Of a stretch of DNA of 64,000 bases, positions 13,153-24,682 are shown in pieces. Position 1 is the first letter of the stretch. The number at the start of each line of letters is the position of its first letter. The DNA lies in NCBI RefSeq assembly GCF_024713945.1, contig NC_134677.1, positions 124,001 through 188,000 on the forward strand, read 5' to 3'. This DNA comes from Dermatophagoides farinae (taxonomy: Eukaryota > Arthropoda > Arachnida > Sarcoptiformes > Pyroglyphidae). The translations under genes were made by a program, and so were the position numbers. Below the pieces are notes generated by a model that saw only the letters and a list, made by a program, of their open reading frames with translations, had not been told where the DNA came from and searched no databases.

Positions 13153-16100
13153 TTAATAATATCCAAGAAATTTTCTTTGTTTAAATTCATAGATTTTTTG
13201 CTGGGCTGTCCGTTGTTGTTTGTTCGTTGGTCGATCCAACATATATGGCACAGATCTTTGTGGTGGTGGTGGCGGTGGTGGTATCATAAATGATTGATAA
13301 CCAAATTGATTGTCATTTTTATCATAGATTTCAATATTTTTCGATTTTGATGTTATCATTGTCATCGATGGTGATTGTGATGATGATTTCATCATATATT
13401 TTGCATGATTTCTCTATTATTTATAATGATGAGTTTTGAAATAATAAAATTATCATAAATCATTATCAATAATCAAAACTTACTTTAACTTTAACCAACC
13501 AACGAATAGCCATTTTTTTAGCAATAGATAATCGATGTAATTTTCTTGCTTTGCGTTTTTTATAGATTATTTCGATGATAATCAATCCAAATGAAGTAAT
13601 AACACCAGAAAATACCAATATGAATACACCGGCCATATTTTTCATACCCAATGTGTATGGGAAATGTTCCATTTTACCTTCACAGTCTTTATCATCGGAT
13701 AATATCCATTTATTATCCAATGATTCCATGAAACCACTTTCATGCATACGAAGTAAAGCCAATGTAACTTCATCAGTCCAGAAACTATTTTTTTGTAATC
13801 CAATACAATAACCAGACCGGCCAAACAATTCACCTGACAATACAAATTCACAATTCTGGGATGTTTCATATTCTAATCGTGGTGAATCCCAAATGAATGC
13901 ATCTAATTCCCCTGTGAAGGAAAACAAAATCAAGCAATTAACCAAACTGCAGGTAATAGTAGTAAATTAGATTACCTTTTTTGATTGCCTCAATTGCCTT
14001 CTTCGGGACTATTACGATTTGTTTCTTCCATCGTACGATAAGCATTGAATAAATGTACTTGACTACGGAAAAACATTTCCACTGCACTTCCTTTGACTGT
14101 TGCAAATGTAAAACTTTCGGTTGGATTTCGTAATCTTGAATCTTCAATACCGGATAATGTATGGTCATCACGTGGATTCAATACAAGAAAGGCAGCTAAA
14201 TTAGCCGTATATGATGCTACAACAATCATAGCAAAACCAGCCCTATTTCCAATGGATAATTATAATTAAAATTAAAGTTTAAAATTCTAAATCAGTGAAC
14301 GCACATACCAAACCATACCAAGTACTCTTGCACTGAAACTTCGCGGTGTTCCTGACAAAATAAATAAATAAAAAATGAATACAATAAACATAGCAAATCG
14401 ATAAATACTTTCGCCAATTCCGCTATTAAGTAATACACCCCATGAAAACCAAATAGCACTGGATAAATTTAATGACGGTTCATCCGATAATGCAACATTA
14501 TTGATTTTATAATTGCCCAATGGACTAAATAGATCCAATAGATATAAGGCTAATGCTACAATATGTACGGATACCAAAACTGTAAGAAAAAATCAAAATA
14601 AATGAATCGATCGAATTGATGAATCATCATTTACTTACCTAATAACCATAATGTATTCTGGAATGGTTGTAAAAATGATGCCAATGTAGCTTTACGTGGT
14701 TGACGTTTCTGTAGGATCGTGATACCTTCATATTTGAATGGTTTTGAGAATGAAATTACTTGACTTCGTTCAGGATTTGCTGTCAATGGTGCAACAACCA
14801 TATCGATACGTCTATTAACTAATTCGCCAACCAGACCAGTCCAGATTCTAGGACCGGATTCATCAACAAAATTCAAATTACCGTATTGACCGTCGCTGAC
14901 CAATTCAAGATCATATGAGAAATTCAGACGTTTTGCCAGTTCTTTCAAAAGATCAACACAATAACCTTGACAGCAATAATTATCATAATGATCAGTGGTT
15001 TGGTTAAATTTTGGACAAAAAATTTGATCTTTTTGACATTCATTACTATCATCCGATAGTGGTGGTCGTCGTGCCCATACAAATGGCTTCTCGGCTAATG
15101 TACCAATTTTCAGATGTTTAGGTACAAAATAACCTAATGGTTTTTGCATTTCTCTCCCGGACCATCGTATCAGGTGTAATAATAGTGATAATTTCATTTT
15201 CATTTGATTCGAATCGAATGAATATTTTCCAACACTAATTTCATTATTATCATAAATATTTAAGATTTCATATTCTGAATACAATCGATCACCGGATGAA
15301 TCGAACGTAATACGTCCACTACGTCCATTTAGTGTTTGTTTTTTGAGATAATCATAAAATAGCTGGCCGGTTTGCCATTTATTCGAGGATGTAAGGCGAC
15401 AATTTGTTGGTGGTACACTGATATTATGTCGATAATACATATCCAATAATGCATTTGTCAATATCTTAACGCTATCTCCGATCATTAATTCTTCATCGGA
15501 TAATTCTAGACGTAATGACAAGATACCATCAAAACGATTCTTTGCTTTCAATGCCTTGGATGAAGAAAAACAATTTTGTAGCTTATGAAATTCATTGAAA
15601 ATCAATTGATCAAATACCTGTTCGGATACAATCCAAACATAACCCGATTGATCCATTCCTTGTCGATGTATTTCATGGAAAATAATTTCAGCATCATCAG
15701 CATTTGCATATAATAATAGTACACGACAATAATAATTATCACGAACATTTTTCAAATCTTGACCAATATTCAACATGTCCGCAGTTTCATACTCAATTAT
15801 GGATTCAATTTTAACTGTCGCAAAAAAGACAAAGAGTTAAAACCAATCAAATGAAAATGAAAATAACTTACTATGACTGGCATCGGCAAGATTTTGAAAA
15901 CGATTCAATGTCGCCCGGCCATCACTATCTGAACTATGAATGATGACAACATTTTTATAATCCAAATACAACAACATCTTGATCCATACATCGGCTTGAT
16001 GTGAAAATGGTGGACTATGTAAATGGAAAGGAAAAAATTTCATCAAAATTTCATCCGAAAAAACCGCCTCCAGCGATACAAACAGTGTTCGTAGAAAGAA

Positions 16101-16627
16101 TGGATGTAAATTCTTATTCGATAGGCTACTATCTCGATTCGATATTCCAATCACTAAACCACCAAAAAAATGGAAAAATTTTCAATCTTTAAAAAATCAA
16201 TCAATTAATTACCCGGAATATTATAGAAACCACAAGTGAATGAAACCGATGTCGGTGATTGTTTACCATGTTGTGGATGTGATACAATCACTGCATAAAC
16301 TTCGGATGAGATTAATTTATCACATACATCACGTGCAGTATGTATTGGATTTTGTGACATTTCAAATGCTTTCGGAAGTAATCGCATGCCATCTGGTAAT
16401 GATTCATTACTTGCATCTTGAATCCCGTTGATAAATGCTTCAATGTGTTTGAATTCACTGAGTATTGCACCAATGTTAAATATTTTTGGATTATTTACAA
16501 GATTATATCGATGATTTAAATCAATTTGCTGGTGATTATTCACTGCTGTTCGATCATTATAATCATAATGTGCAGCAGCGAATACAAAACAAAAAGGAAA
16601 TAACGATTGTAATATCCGGTGAATCAT
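13153..16627 (-). CDS. Nmdar1: NMDA-type ionotropic glutamate receptor subunit 1 (one-base frame break)
   Basis: This is the obligatory glycine-binding subunit of NMDA receptors, a synaptic cation channel. Exons (high to low) are 16213-16627, 15872-16153, 14639-15814, 14409-14579, 14309-14351, 13976-14242, 13484-13911 and 13153-13413. Seen in order: a signal peptide ([19 protein letters not shown]); an amino-terminal domain with VSHP and GFYNIP; ligand-binding S1 ending in [14 protein letters not shown]1; the pore loop with [13 protein letters not shown], including the Asn of the Mg2+/Ca2+ site; M3 with [12 protein letters not shown]2 with AFIWDSP; M4 in [11 protein letters not shown]; and a cytoplasmic tail with a proline run. 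Subunit 1 rather than 2 is indicated by the amino-terminal and S2 blocks. The exon sum is 3043 nt, one more than a multiple of three, because of an extra G at 13997-13998 (after NSPEE, before AIEAIKKG). Without it the product would be 1013 residues. The ATG at 16627 is chosen because it opens the signal peptide. Confidence 0.92.
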
Positions 16628-17007
16628 TTTGGCCAAAGAATTTTTTATTAATTTCCTTTATCCATGATTTACAACCAAAAAAAAAAAAATGTTGGAATTT
16701 TTAGTAGGATGCTACGATAGAGGATGCAAATGACAACAATTCTTTGAAGCTGCGCATTATGAAATTCCAAAAAGGCCAAACAATTCAATTTATGTTCGAG
16801 GACGAATTGTGAATTGATTCGCGCGAACAATAAAAAAGTTTCTCCTTTTAATAATTGACTATTTCGAATTGATTATTAGGGTTGGGTGAAAATAGAAAAG
16901 CATGTGTTTATTCAAAATATCTCTCACAGTGATTGTGTTTGATTGATAGAAATTGAATTGTACAAATTGAACAAATTTTATTTTATATTTGATTAAAGAA
17001 GAAAAAA
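16628..17007. promoter_or_regulatory. Divergent promoter region of NMDAR1 and RTCB
   Basis: A 380 bp AT-rich spacer separates two start codons pointing away from each other, so it must hold both proximal promoters or at least both 5' UTRs. I could not identify a specific factor site. Confidence 0.5.
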
Positions 17008-18584
17008 ATGGCTCGAACATATGAAGAAGAATTGGAATATTTGGTTCGAAATAATTCCAATAGCTGGACTATAAAAAAAGGATTTGTACCTGGTATGAAG
17101 GTGGAAGGAATTTTCTATGTCAATGATCATTTGGAGAAACTTATGTTTGAAGAATTACGAACATCATGTAGTGCTGGAGGTTTTGGTGGTTTTTTACCCG
17201 GCGTTAAACAAATTGCCAATGTTGCTGCATTGCCTGGTATCATAGGGAAATCGATTGGTTTGCCCGATATTCATTCTGGATATGGTTTTGCCATAGGTAA
17301 TATGGCTGCATTCGATATGAATGATCCTGAAGCAATCGTTTCTCCGGGTGGTGTTGGTTTCGATATCAATTGTGGTGTACGGCTTTTACGAACCAATTTA
17401 TTCGAGAAAGATGTCCAACCTGTTAAAGAAGAATTGGCACAATCATTATTTGATCATATTCCTGTGGGTGTCGGGTCAAAAGGTATTATTCCAATGAATG
17501 CTAAAGATTTAGAAGAAGCTTTAGAAATGGGTGTCGATTGGTCAATGCGCGAAGGTTATGCATGGGCCGAAGATAAAGAACATTGTGAAGAATATGGTCG
17601 TATGCTAAATGCTGATCCAAGTAAAGTATCGATGAAGGCGCAAAAAACGTGGATTACCACAACTTGGTACATTAGGTGCCGGTAATCATTATGCTGAAAT
17701 TCAAGTGGTGGATGAAATTTTTGATAAATATAATGCCGAAAAAATGGGCATTGAATCCATTGGACAAATTTGTGTTATGATTCACAGTGGTAGCCGTGGT
17801 TTTGGACATCAAGTTGCAACCGATGCTCTATTGGAGATGGAAAAAGCAATGAAACGAGATAACATCAAAGTGAACGATCGACAATTGGCATGTGCACGAA
17901 TCAATTCTGTGGAAGGTCAAAATTATCTAAAAGCAATGGCGGCGGCTGCCAATTTTGCTTGGGTCAATCGTAGCTCAATGACATTTTTGACACGTCAAGC
18001 TTTCGCGAAAACTTTTCATTCAACACCCGATGATTTAGATATGCATCTCATCTATGATGTTTCACATAATATTGCTAAAGTGGAACAACACTTGGTGGAT
18101 GATAAACCCAAAACATTACTTGTTCATCGTAAAGGATCGACAAGAGCTTTTCCACCACATCATCCATTGATTCCTGTGGATTATCAGGTAGGAGAATGTA
18201 CATTTTTTTAAAATTTCACTTTTTTCATATTTTCTTTGTCTTTAGATCACTGGACAACCTGTTCTAATTGGTGGTACAATGGGAACATGTAGCTATGTAT
18301 TAACGGGGACGGAAACTGGAATGCAAGAAACATTCGGCACTACATGTCACGGTGCTGGTCGTGCCTTGTCACGTGCAAAATCAAGAAGAAATCTTGATTA
18401 TCAAGATGTCCTGAATGATTTAGCTGCAAAAGGTATATCGATTCGTGTAGCATCACCAAAATTAGTAATGGAAGAAGCACCAGAATCTTATAAAAATGTA
18501 ACTGATGTTGTCGATACTTGTCATGCTGCCGGCATCAGTAAAAAATGTATCAAATTACGCCCAATTGCTGTTATTAAAGGCTAA
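17008..18584 (+). CDS. RTCB: RNA-splicing ligase RtcB homologue (one-base frame break)
   Basis: This is the catalytic subunit of the tRNA ligase complex, joining 2',3'-cyclic phosphate and 5'-hydroxyl RNA ends during tRNA splicing and XBP1 mRNA splicing. Exons are 17008-18187 and 18246-18584. Family blocks visible: [37 protein letters not shown] with the metal-binding Cys, [11 protein letters not shown], and [13 protein letters not shown] with active-site His residues. The C-terminus ends in [17 protein letters not shown]. The exon sum is 1519 nt, one too many. The excess is an extra A in the six-A run at 17642-17647, after which the frame resumes as [17 protein letters not shown]. With that base ignored the length is 505 residues, equal to human RTCB. 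It ends 54 bp from the stop of the convergent NDUFA5 gene. Confidence 0.96.
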
Positions 18585-18638
18585 TTTTTATTTTTTAAAA
18601 TTGAATTAAAGTGATCAAATTATTAAATTGCCAAATGA

Positions 18639-19154
18639 TTATATGGGCCATTTCCATTGATTATCTGGTGATTGTCGTGCCAATGGCTCCCATGGTTTTT
18701 CCACTAAAAATCTTCGTGCTAATGATAATTCATTTTGTGCCTGAATTAATAATTCTTCACATTGGCCACATTTAATTTTCTGTTCAATATGTGATGGGTC
18801 ATTTTCCTAAGAAAAAAATTTTTGAATTGTAATTGAAATTCAAAAAAAAAACAAATTACGTTCTGAACAATCGTTAATCGTTGATTAACGGTGGCCATTG
18901 TATATCGTTTATAAGCAGCATTATCGGGCATTTCATTCAAAGCTTTGATGATATTTTTATAACATGAAATTAGTTCCTAATTTTAGAATGTGAATCATTA
19001 GTAAGTGAACAGAATTCCAAAAAAAAGGTCACCTCTCTTGGATTCTTCAAAACTTTTAGTCCAGTAAGCCGAGTAGTCTGCAAATAAAAATTACAAAATT
19101 GAAATGATGAAACAAATAAAAATTTAACCGAACCTTTTTGATTACATTCGCCAT
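18639..19154 (-). CDS. NDUFA5: NADH dehydrogenase (complex I) 1 alpha subcomplex subunit 5
   Basis: This small accessory subunit of the peripheral arm of mitochondrial complex I is spread over short exons: 19134-19154, 19033-19077, 18860-18976 and 18639-18806. They sum to 351 nt and 116 residues, the same length as human NDUFA5. Conserved stretches are KKTTRLTGLKV near the N-terminus, EMPDNAAYKRYT, EELLIQAQNELSLAR and the C-terminal WEPL...NQWKWPI. The first exon codes only MANVIKK, which matches the family start, so the ATG at 19154 is favoured. A CTAGATGGCGTT element lies 117 bp upstream. The gene is convergent with RTCB, leaving almost no room for separate 3' UTRs. Confidence 0.93.
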
Positions 19155-21279
19155 TTTAGCAGAACATTAATTTGCGATTTGTGTGAAAGAATTCATTCAT
19201 TCATTCAGTTTCTACAGCTGAGAAAATAGAAAAATTATAACATTGACTCAATAGTGCCGAGTAACCTACACTAGATGGCGTTAGATTTGAATAATTTAAA
19301 AAATTCGAATGAATTATATCCAAAACACATTGGTTATTGGTTATTTTATTTATCAAAAACAAAACGAAAATTTGCATTTCGAGTCCATCCTCTCATGATG
19401 ATGGTCAATTTCGATTAAAATTAAACTTTTTTTTCAATATAATATAGATGCATTTTTATTATTATTAATATGTTATATATATCAATCAAAATATATATGA
19501 TGCAGATGTTGTGATGTTGTTTTTGTCATGATGTTCGATATAATTTTTTTTTTGTTTTTCATTCATCCATCTATCGATGCAACAAACAAATAAACCATTC
19601 GAGATAGTTCTTTTTTGTTCACATTTTTCACTTGAATTTTGTTGAAACATTCACACACACACACAGAAAAAAAAATTACAATCATCATCATCATCGAAAA
19701 AAATTGTGGTTATTAAATAGGAATAATAAAACAATAGAATAAACGAAAAAAAATATCGTGAACTCAATCGGATACGAAAATATAATATTGAACGAACGTG
19801 GATAAAATGTTGGTTCGTGGTGGAGAAAGGGATAAAAGTGAACAAAACAGAAAGAAAAAAAACAAACAGAATATGAAAATAAAAAAAAATTAGTTTAAAA
19901 AATTATTATTATTAACCTAGCCTAAAAAAATCGATTAGTCGAATATATTGATTGATTGGTATGCTAATTGTCAGTTGGTTGGATGATGATTTTTTTGTTT
20001 TGTTTTGTTTTTTCGTTTCGCATATTTTTTGACAATGGTGTGTAAATCATCCATTCAAATCGTCAATTGATTTTAATTGTTGATCCTGATGTTTTAATTT
20101 CTTGATTCTTCTGATATAAATTTGTGTGTGTATGTGTGTGTTTCCCAGAACGAAAATATTCCACTACGATCAAGGAAATACAAATTGTATACAAATCAAA
20201 TCATACATCATCATGTGGTTTATTTGTTTTTGTGTGTAAAAAAAAACTTGGCTATCTCATCATTATCGAAGAGCAAACAAACAACATCAACAGCATGCAT
20301 CAGAAGAAGAAAATTGAAAAGACTGTTGGCATTATTGCGACCAAAAAAAACAGAGAAAGAAAAAAAAGATCATCGAATGATTATTGATTTTTTTTCGTTG
20401 AAATGAAATGATGATTATTATGATTAATGGCCAATATAATTGTTGATGACGATGATGATGATGATGATGAAGGAAATTGAATTATGATGCTGATGATGAT
20501 TATAATGAGAGACCAATTTGAAAAAATGTGTAGTATATAGAGAGAGAGAAAAAAAAAAACAAACACTGGATTCAGACGACACCCTTTCGCGAGATGGATT
20601 CGATATATTGTTGCTGTTGTGTTGTTTCATCGTTTGATGTGTTAATTGTGTGTTGTGGTTGACAAAATTGCAAATAAAAAACAGTTTACTATATACCCTC
20701 CAGACTAATACACCAACATCGACACCACCACCACCACACCATCATCATCATCAACTAACAAACAAACAGAGAAAAAGAGAGAGGAATATGTAAAATTTAT
20801 ACAAAATTAGGAAGTAGGTAGGTGTAGGTGTGTGTTTGTGTTGTAATTGAAAAAAAAATTTGAACCATACAGAATTGTTGTTGTTTTCGTTGTCGATGTA
20901 ATTGCTGAAATTGACAACAACAACAACAACAGACAACAACGAAAAAAAATAAAATAAAACAAAACAAAGACAGTGTATATATTGTTTGAGTGTTTGTGTT
21001 TGTGGTTTCGAGAGCAACTGACATAGAGAGAGAGAAAGGAAAAAATAACGAATTATTATAATAAAACGAATGATAAATCGATAAACATATGAATATTTAA
21101 CAAATTATTATTTAAAAAGAAAAAGAAAATGAATAAATCATGCAATGAAGCTGATTATTATAAATTGATTGGGTATTAGATTGGGATAAATTCTGTTTGA
21201 TTCTGTATGTGTTTCAAACATTTTCTTCTATGATGATGATTATAATGATGATAATGGTGATGATGATGGAAATAAAGTG
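19155..21279. other. Spacer between NDUFA5 promoter and UBE2H 3' end
   Basis: Low-complexity DNA with CA, GAT and AAC runs and no coding sequence I can support. The left 150 bp is the NDUFA5 upstream region. The right part may be a long UBE2H 3' UTR (minus strand). Confidence 0.5.
19268..19282 (-). promoter_or_regulatory. CTCF/YY1-like element upstream of NDUFA5
   Basis: The plus strand reads ACACTAGATGGCGTT. Its core CACTAGATGGCG agrees with the CTCF consensus CCASYAGRKGGCR at 12 of 13 positions when the preceding base is counted. The 12-mer AACGCCATCTAG on the gene strand recurs exactly at 61213-61224. Binding is inference. Confidence 0.35.
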
Positions 21280-22107
21280 TTAAAGTTCCATATCTTTGGT
21301 TTCATCATCACTAAAATCACTCATTGTGCTTTCACTTGAATCAGATTCTTCTTCCTGTTCACGTAATGCATCTTCTGTCGCATATTTTTTAACATAATCT
21401 ATTTGGTTTTTGATAATAAAAAAAAACCAAATGATTGGCAACTTTTTTTCAAATACAAAAAAAATAACCAAAACTTGCCTCTAACTTTTCTTTTATATTC
21501 TTCTGGTTTATGTAGATACATGGCTGCTGCATCACCATTCAATGGATCGATTGGATTCGGATAGGTTAATAATTGAGGTAAAAAAGATTCAAATATATTG
21601 GATAGATCATATAATGCTGTCCATGCTTGATTAATGACATCCAGGCATACGGTGCCCGAACTAAAAAGACAGAGAAAGAATTGTTTGTTTATTATAATCC
21701 ACATGTGAAATACATAATACATACACTTCATCAATATTTGGATGGAATATTTTATTCATAAATCCAATCGATGGCGATTTGAATGGATATTTTTCAGGTA
21801 AATCAACACGAACTTTCCAAACGCCACCTTCATATGATGCTAAAGAAGAAAATTATCTGATTAATCATCAACAAACATGAAAGAAATTAAAATTCTCTTA
21901 CTTCCTTTTGGACCAAAAAATTTGACACAAAATTCATTTAGGCCACCTAGAATTGTTACTTCATGTTTGGATTCGATTCTAAAAAAAAATGATGCAACAA
22001 AAAAAGAAAATTTAGACAAACAACAAAATCTAAAGATTAAACAAACAAACATACAATTTTAGAACGTCCGTATCCATACGACGTTTTCCAGCCGATGGTG
22101 AAGACAT
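21280..22107 (-). CDS. UBE2H: Ubiquitin-conjugating enzyme E2 H
   Basis: This E2 enzyme carries ubiquitin as a thioester and works with the CTLH E3 complex in animals. Exons (high to low) are 22055-22107, 21902-21978, 21725-21839, 21479-21660 and 21280-21398, summing to 546 nt and 181 residues (human 183). Visible blocks: [15 protein letters not shown] at the start, [28 protein letters not shown], the active-site Cys in [39 protein letters not shown], and the acidic tail [13 protein letters not shown] ending in DMEL. The intron 21399-21478 starts with GCAAGT on the gene strand, so it is a GC-AG intron. Reading phase across it (AGA G|AT TAT) is correct. Confidence 0.95.
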
Positions 22108-22768
22108 CTTCTAATGATGATGATGATTATAATAGAAATCTAATGAAATATAATCGATTAGATCAAATTCCAAAAAAAAAAAAATCTTCAGAATCGATTA
22201 ATTCAAAAGAACAAAACTTACATTCTGATGATGATGAAATGGGAAAAAAGGCTTATTTTATTATCTCTGGACACACACACACACACAACAAAAAATGTGA
22301 TCAATCAATCAGGTGATGATGATGATGATCCACACAAACAAAAAACACCACTTCTCTCTTTATCCGTTACAAATGATCTTGAATTCTCTGTTTGGCTCAC
22401 TCACTCATTCAAACACACACTGTATTTGTGTAAATTCTGTTGTTCTTTTTAAAGAAAGAATTTTGTTGTCGTATTCTTTATTTCTTTCTTTTTTCACGAT
22501 GATCATACACATCCCAAGGATCAACAAAAAAAAGAGAAAAAGAATCTTTTTCTTTTGCTTAGTCTGAATATATTATAATCATATTTGACCAAATGTTTAG
22601 TTATAGAAAAAATGATGATGATGATAATTTTTTTCGTTGTTGAATATCTTTGTTTTCTCTGCTGTATATGTATAGTGTTTGAACGAAAGAAAAAAGTAGA
22701 GAAAGAAGAAAAAATAAGCTATGTTGTTGTTGTTGTTGTTGGTGTTAGAGTCATCGAGGATAAGAAAA

Positions 22769-22805
<37 letters not shown>

Positions 22806-24682
22806 TACAACAGCGAAAGACAGACGTCGCGTAAGAGAAACGAAATGAAATTAGTTTTTTTCTATTCGATCGAGTGAGAGAATTTGTCCAAAAAAAAGAA
22901 TTATATTTATGGACACAAAATAGTAAGTAAAGGCAGTCTTTCTCTCTATTGTCGATATAGTTGAAATTGGTTTAAATGTTTTCTATATATTTGTGTGAGC
23001 GTGTGTGTGCGATGATGAAAATTTGATAGAATTCATAGCAGCAAATAGCAGTAGAAGTGGTACATTAGCCTGGACAGAAGACAAACTTTATTCTTCTTTA
23101 ATGATGGTGAAACAAATGAACGAAAAAAATCAGACTTTTAAAGCACAAAAAGCAAATGAATGAATGGTGAGAACGAGAAATAGTGGTGGAAACGCAATTT
23201 GATGTGTGTGTGTGTGATACAAATACCAAATCAATTGTGAATGTTGAAAAAATCATCAAAAATGTATATATTGTGGTGGTTGGTTGGTTGGTTGGTTCGT
23301 GGTTGAAATGAAAAAAAAACGAGATCCTGTGTATCCATCTCAATCGAATGTGTTTATTACGACGACAACGACGACGATAACAAAATACGATGTAGAGAAA
23401 GGGAGTATAACTTTTTGAAAAAGGAAGCTTCGATTTGAGTCGACTCTATTTTGAATGATAATTTTTATGTATCCATTCTAAACACACATGACACACACGA
23501 AAAACACGCGCAGTCATTTGACATATTGAAAAAAATAAATAGATGGTAATGGTCACAATAATTTTTTCAATCATCATTCAACACAATAATTTTAGATAAT
23601 ACATAAACATTCGACAATTTTATTGTTACAAGTATGAATTGCAGACGATTATTCTGATTACGTTAGGCTATGGCTTGATTATATTGTAGCTTTAACAAAA
23701 AAAAATTTGATTTATTGACAAATTATTTTATAGCTTGCTTGATTAAATTGAAGTTGTGAAAGAAAATTTTTAAAAATTTTAAAATACGATTAATTTTTTT
23801 ATCCAGCTATTTTACGCGACGCTATTCAACAAAAAAAAACAAAAAAAAAATCAACAACAACATGCGCAACATGATCATTGTTGCAACAAAAATCAACAAC
23901 AATTGTTAACAATTAACTACAATGTCAGCTGGTCGCGCTAGCTATCGGAAACAAAAACAACAGCCACAATGTTTGAATGCAACATTTGACCATTTTTTTT
24001 TGTTGAAAAAATCTAAAATAGATGAGATATAATAATTTACCACCTTTGAATCTATAACATTTTTTGTTTGATGCAATTTTCAGTTTCACTCTCTCGCAGA
24101 CACTTTTTTTCTCTTTCTATGTTTTTTTTTGCGGACTCTCTACATGGATCATGATGTCAACAACAATAAATAACCCGTTCACCAAAATAGACCATCATCA
24201 TTTTTTTATTCAAAAACAAAAATTTATCCAAACAAAATTGAAATAGAAGAAAAAAGATGATGATAATCAATAAATGAATGGTTGTGGTGATCATTAAGCC
24301 ACCTCCACTATATTTTACATATATAAAAAGTGGTGATGCTTGTGATTGCGGGGTATATATACGACGTTAACTTGTTTGAATTTATACGCTCATCATACAC
24401 ACGAATTCATGCAAAGGGGAAAACTACTATACTTTATACTCTTCGAGGTCATTATTACTTTTTTCTCCAAACGGCGACGACGATGATGATGATGATGAAC
24501 AAAAAAGATTGCAATCCACACATGAGTTTTAGAAAAGAAAAAAATACGCATTAAAGACATTTATATTTATCAAAGTTAAAAAAGATTCAAATTTTTTTAA
24601 AAAAAAGGCCAACATTAATTTTTGAAAATGTGAAAAAAAGAAAAAAACTCAAAATTCGTAATGAATTGGAATACAGATTCAA
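22108..24682. other. Low-complexity spacer upstream of UBE2H
   Basis: It holds CA runs (notably 22776-22801), a (TTGG)n patch near 23278-23298 and ACGACG repeats near 23360-23380. A short ATG-initiated frame at 23922 (36 codons) has no recognisable content. The last part probably contains the SMARCAL1 3' UTR. No gene is supported. Confidence 0.5.
22776..22801. repeat. (CA)n microsatellite
   Basis: A CA run of about 13 units, preceded by imperfect ATAC repeats. Confidence 0.85.

Noticed and set aside
13153-16627. NMDA receptor subunit 2 identity
   Set aside because: Amino-terminal domain and S2 blocks match subunit 1; the long subunit 2 tail is absent.
23922-24032. Short frame MSAGRASYRKQK... 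as a small gene
   Set aside because: Thirty-six codons with no homology, then low complexity; it may be part of a 5' UTR at most.
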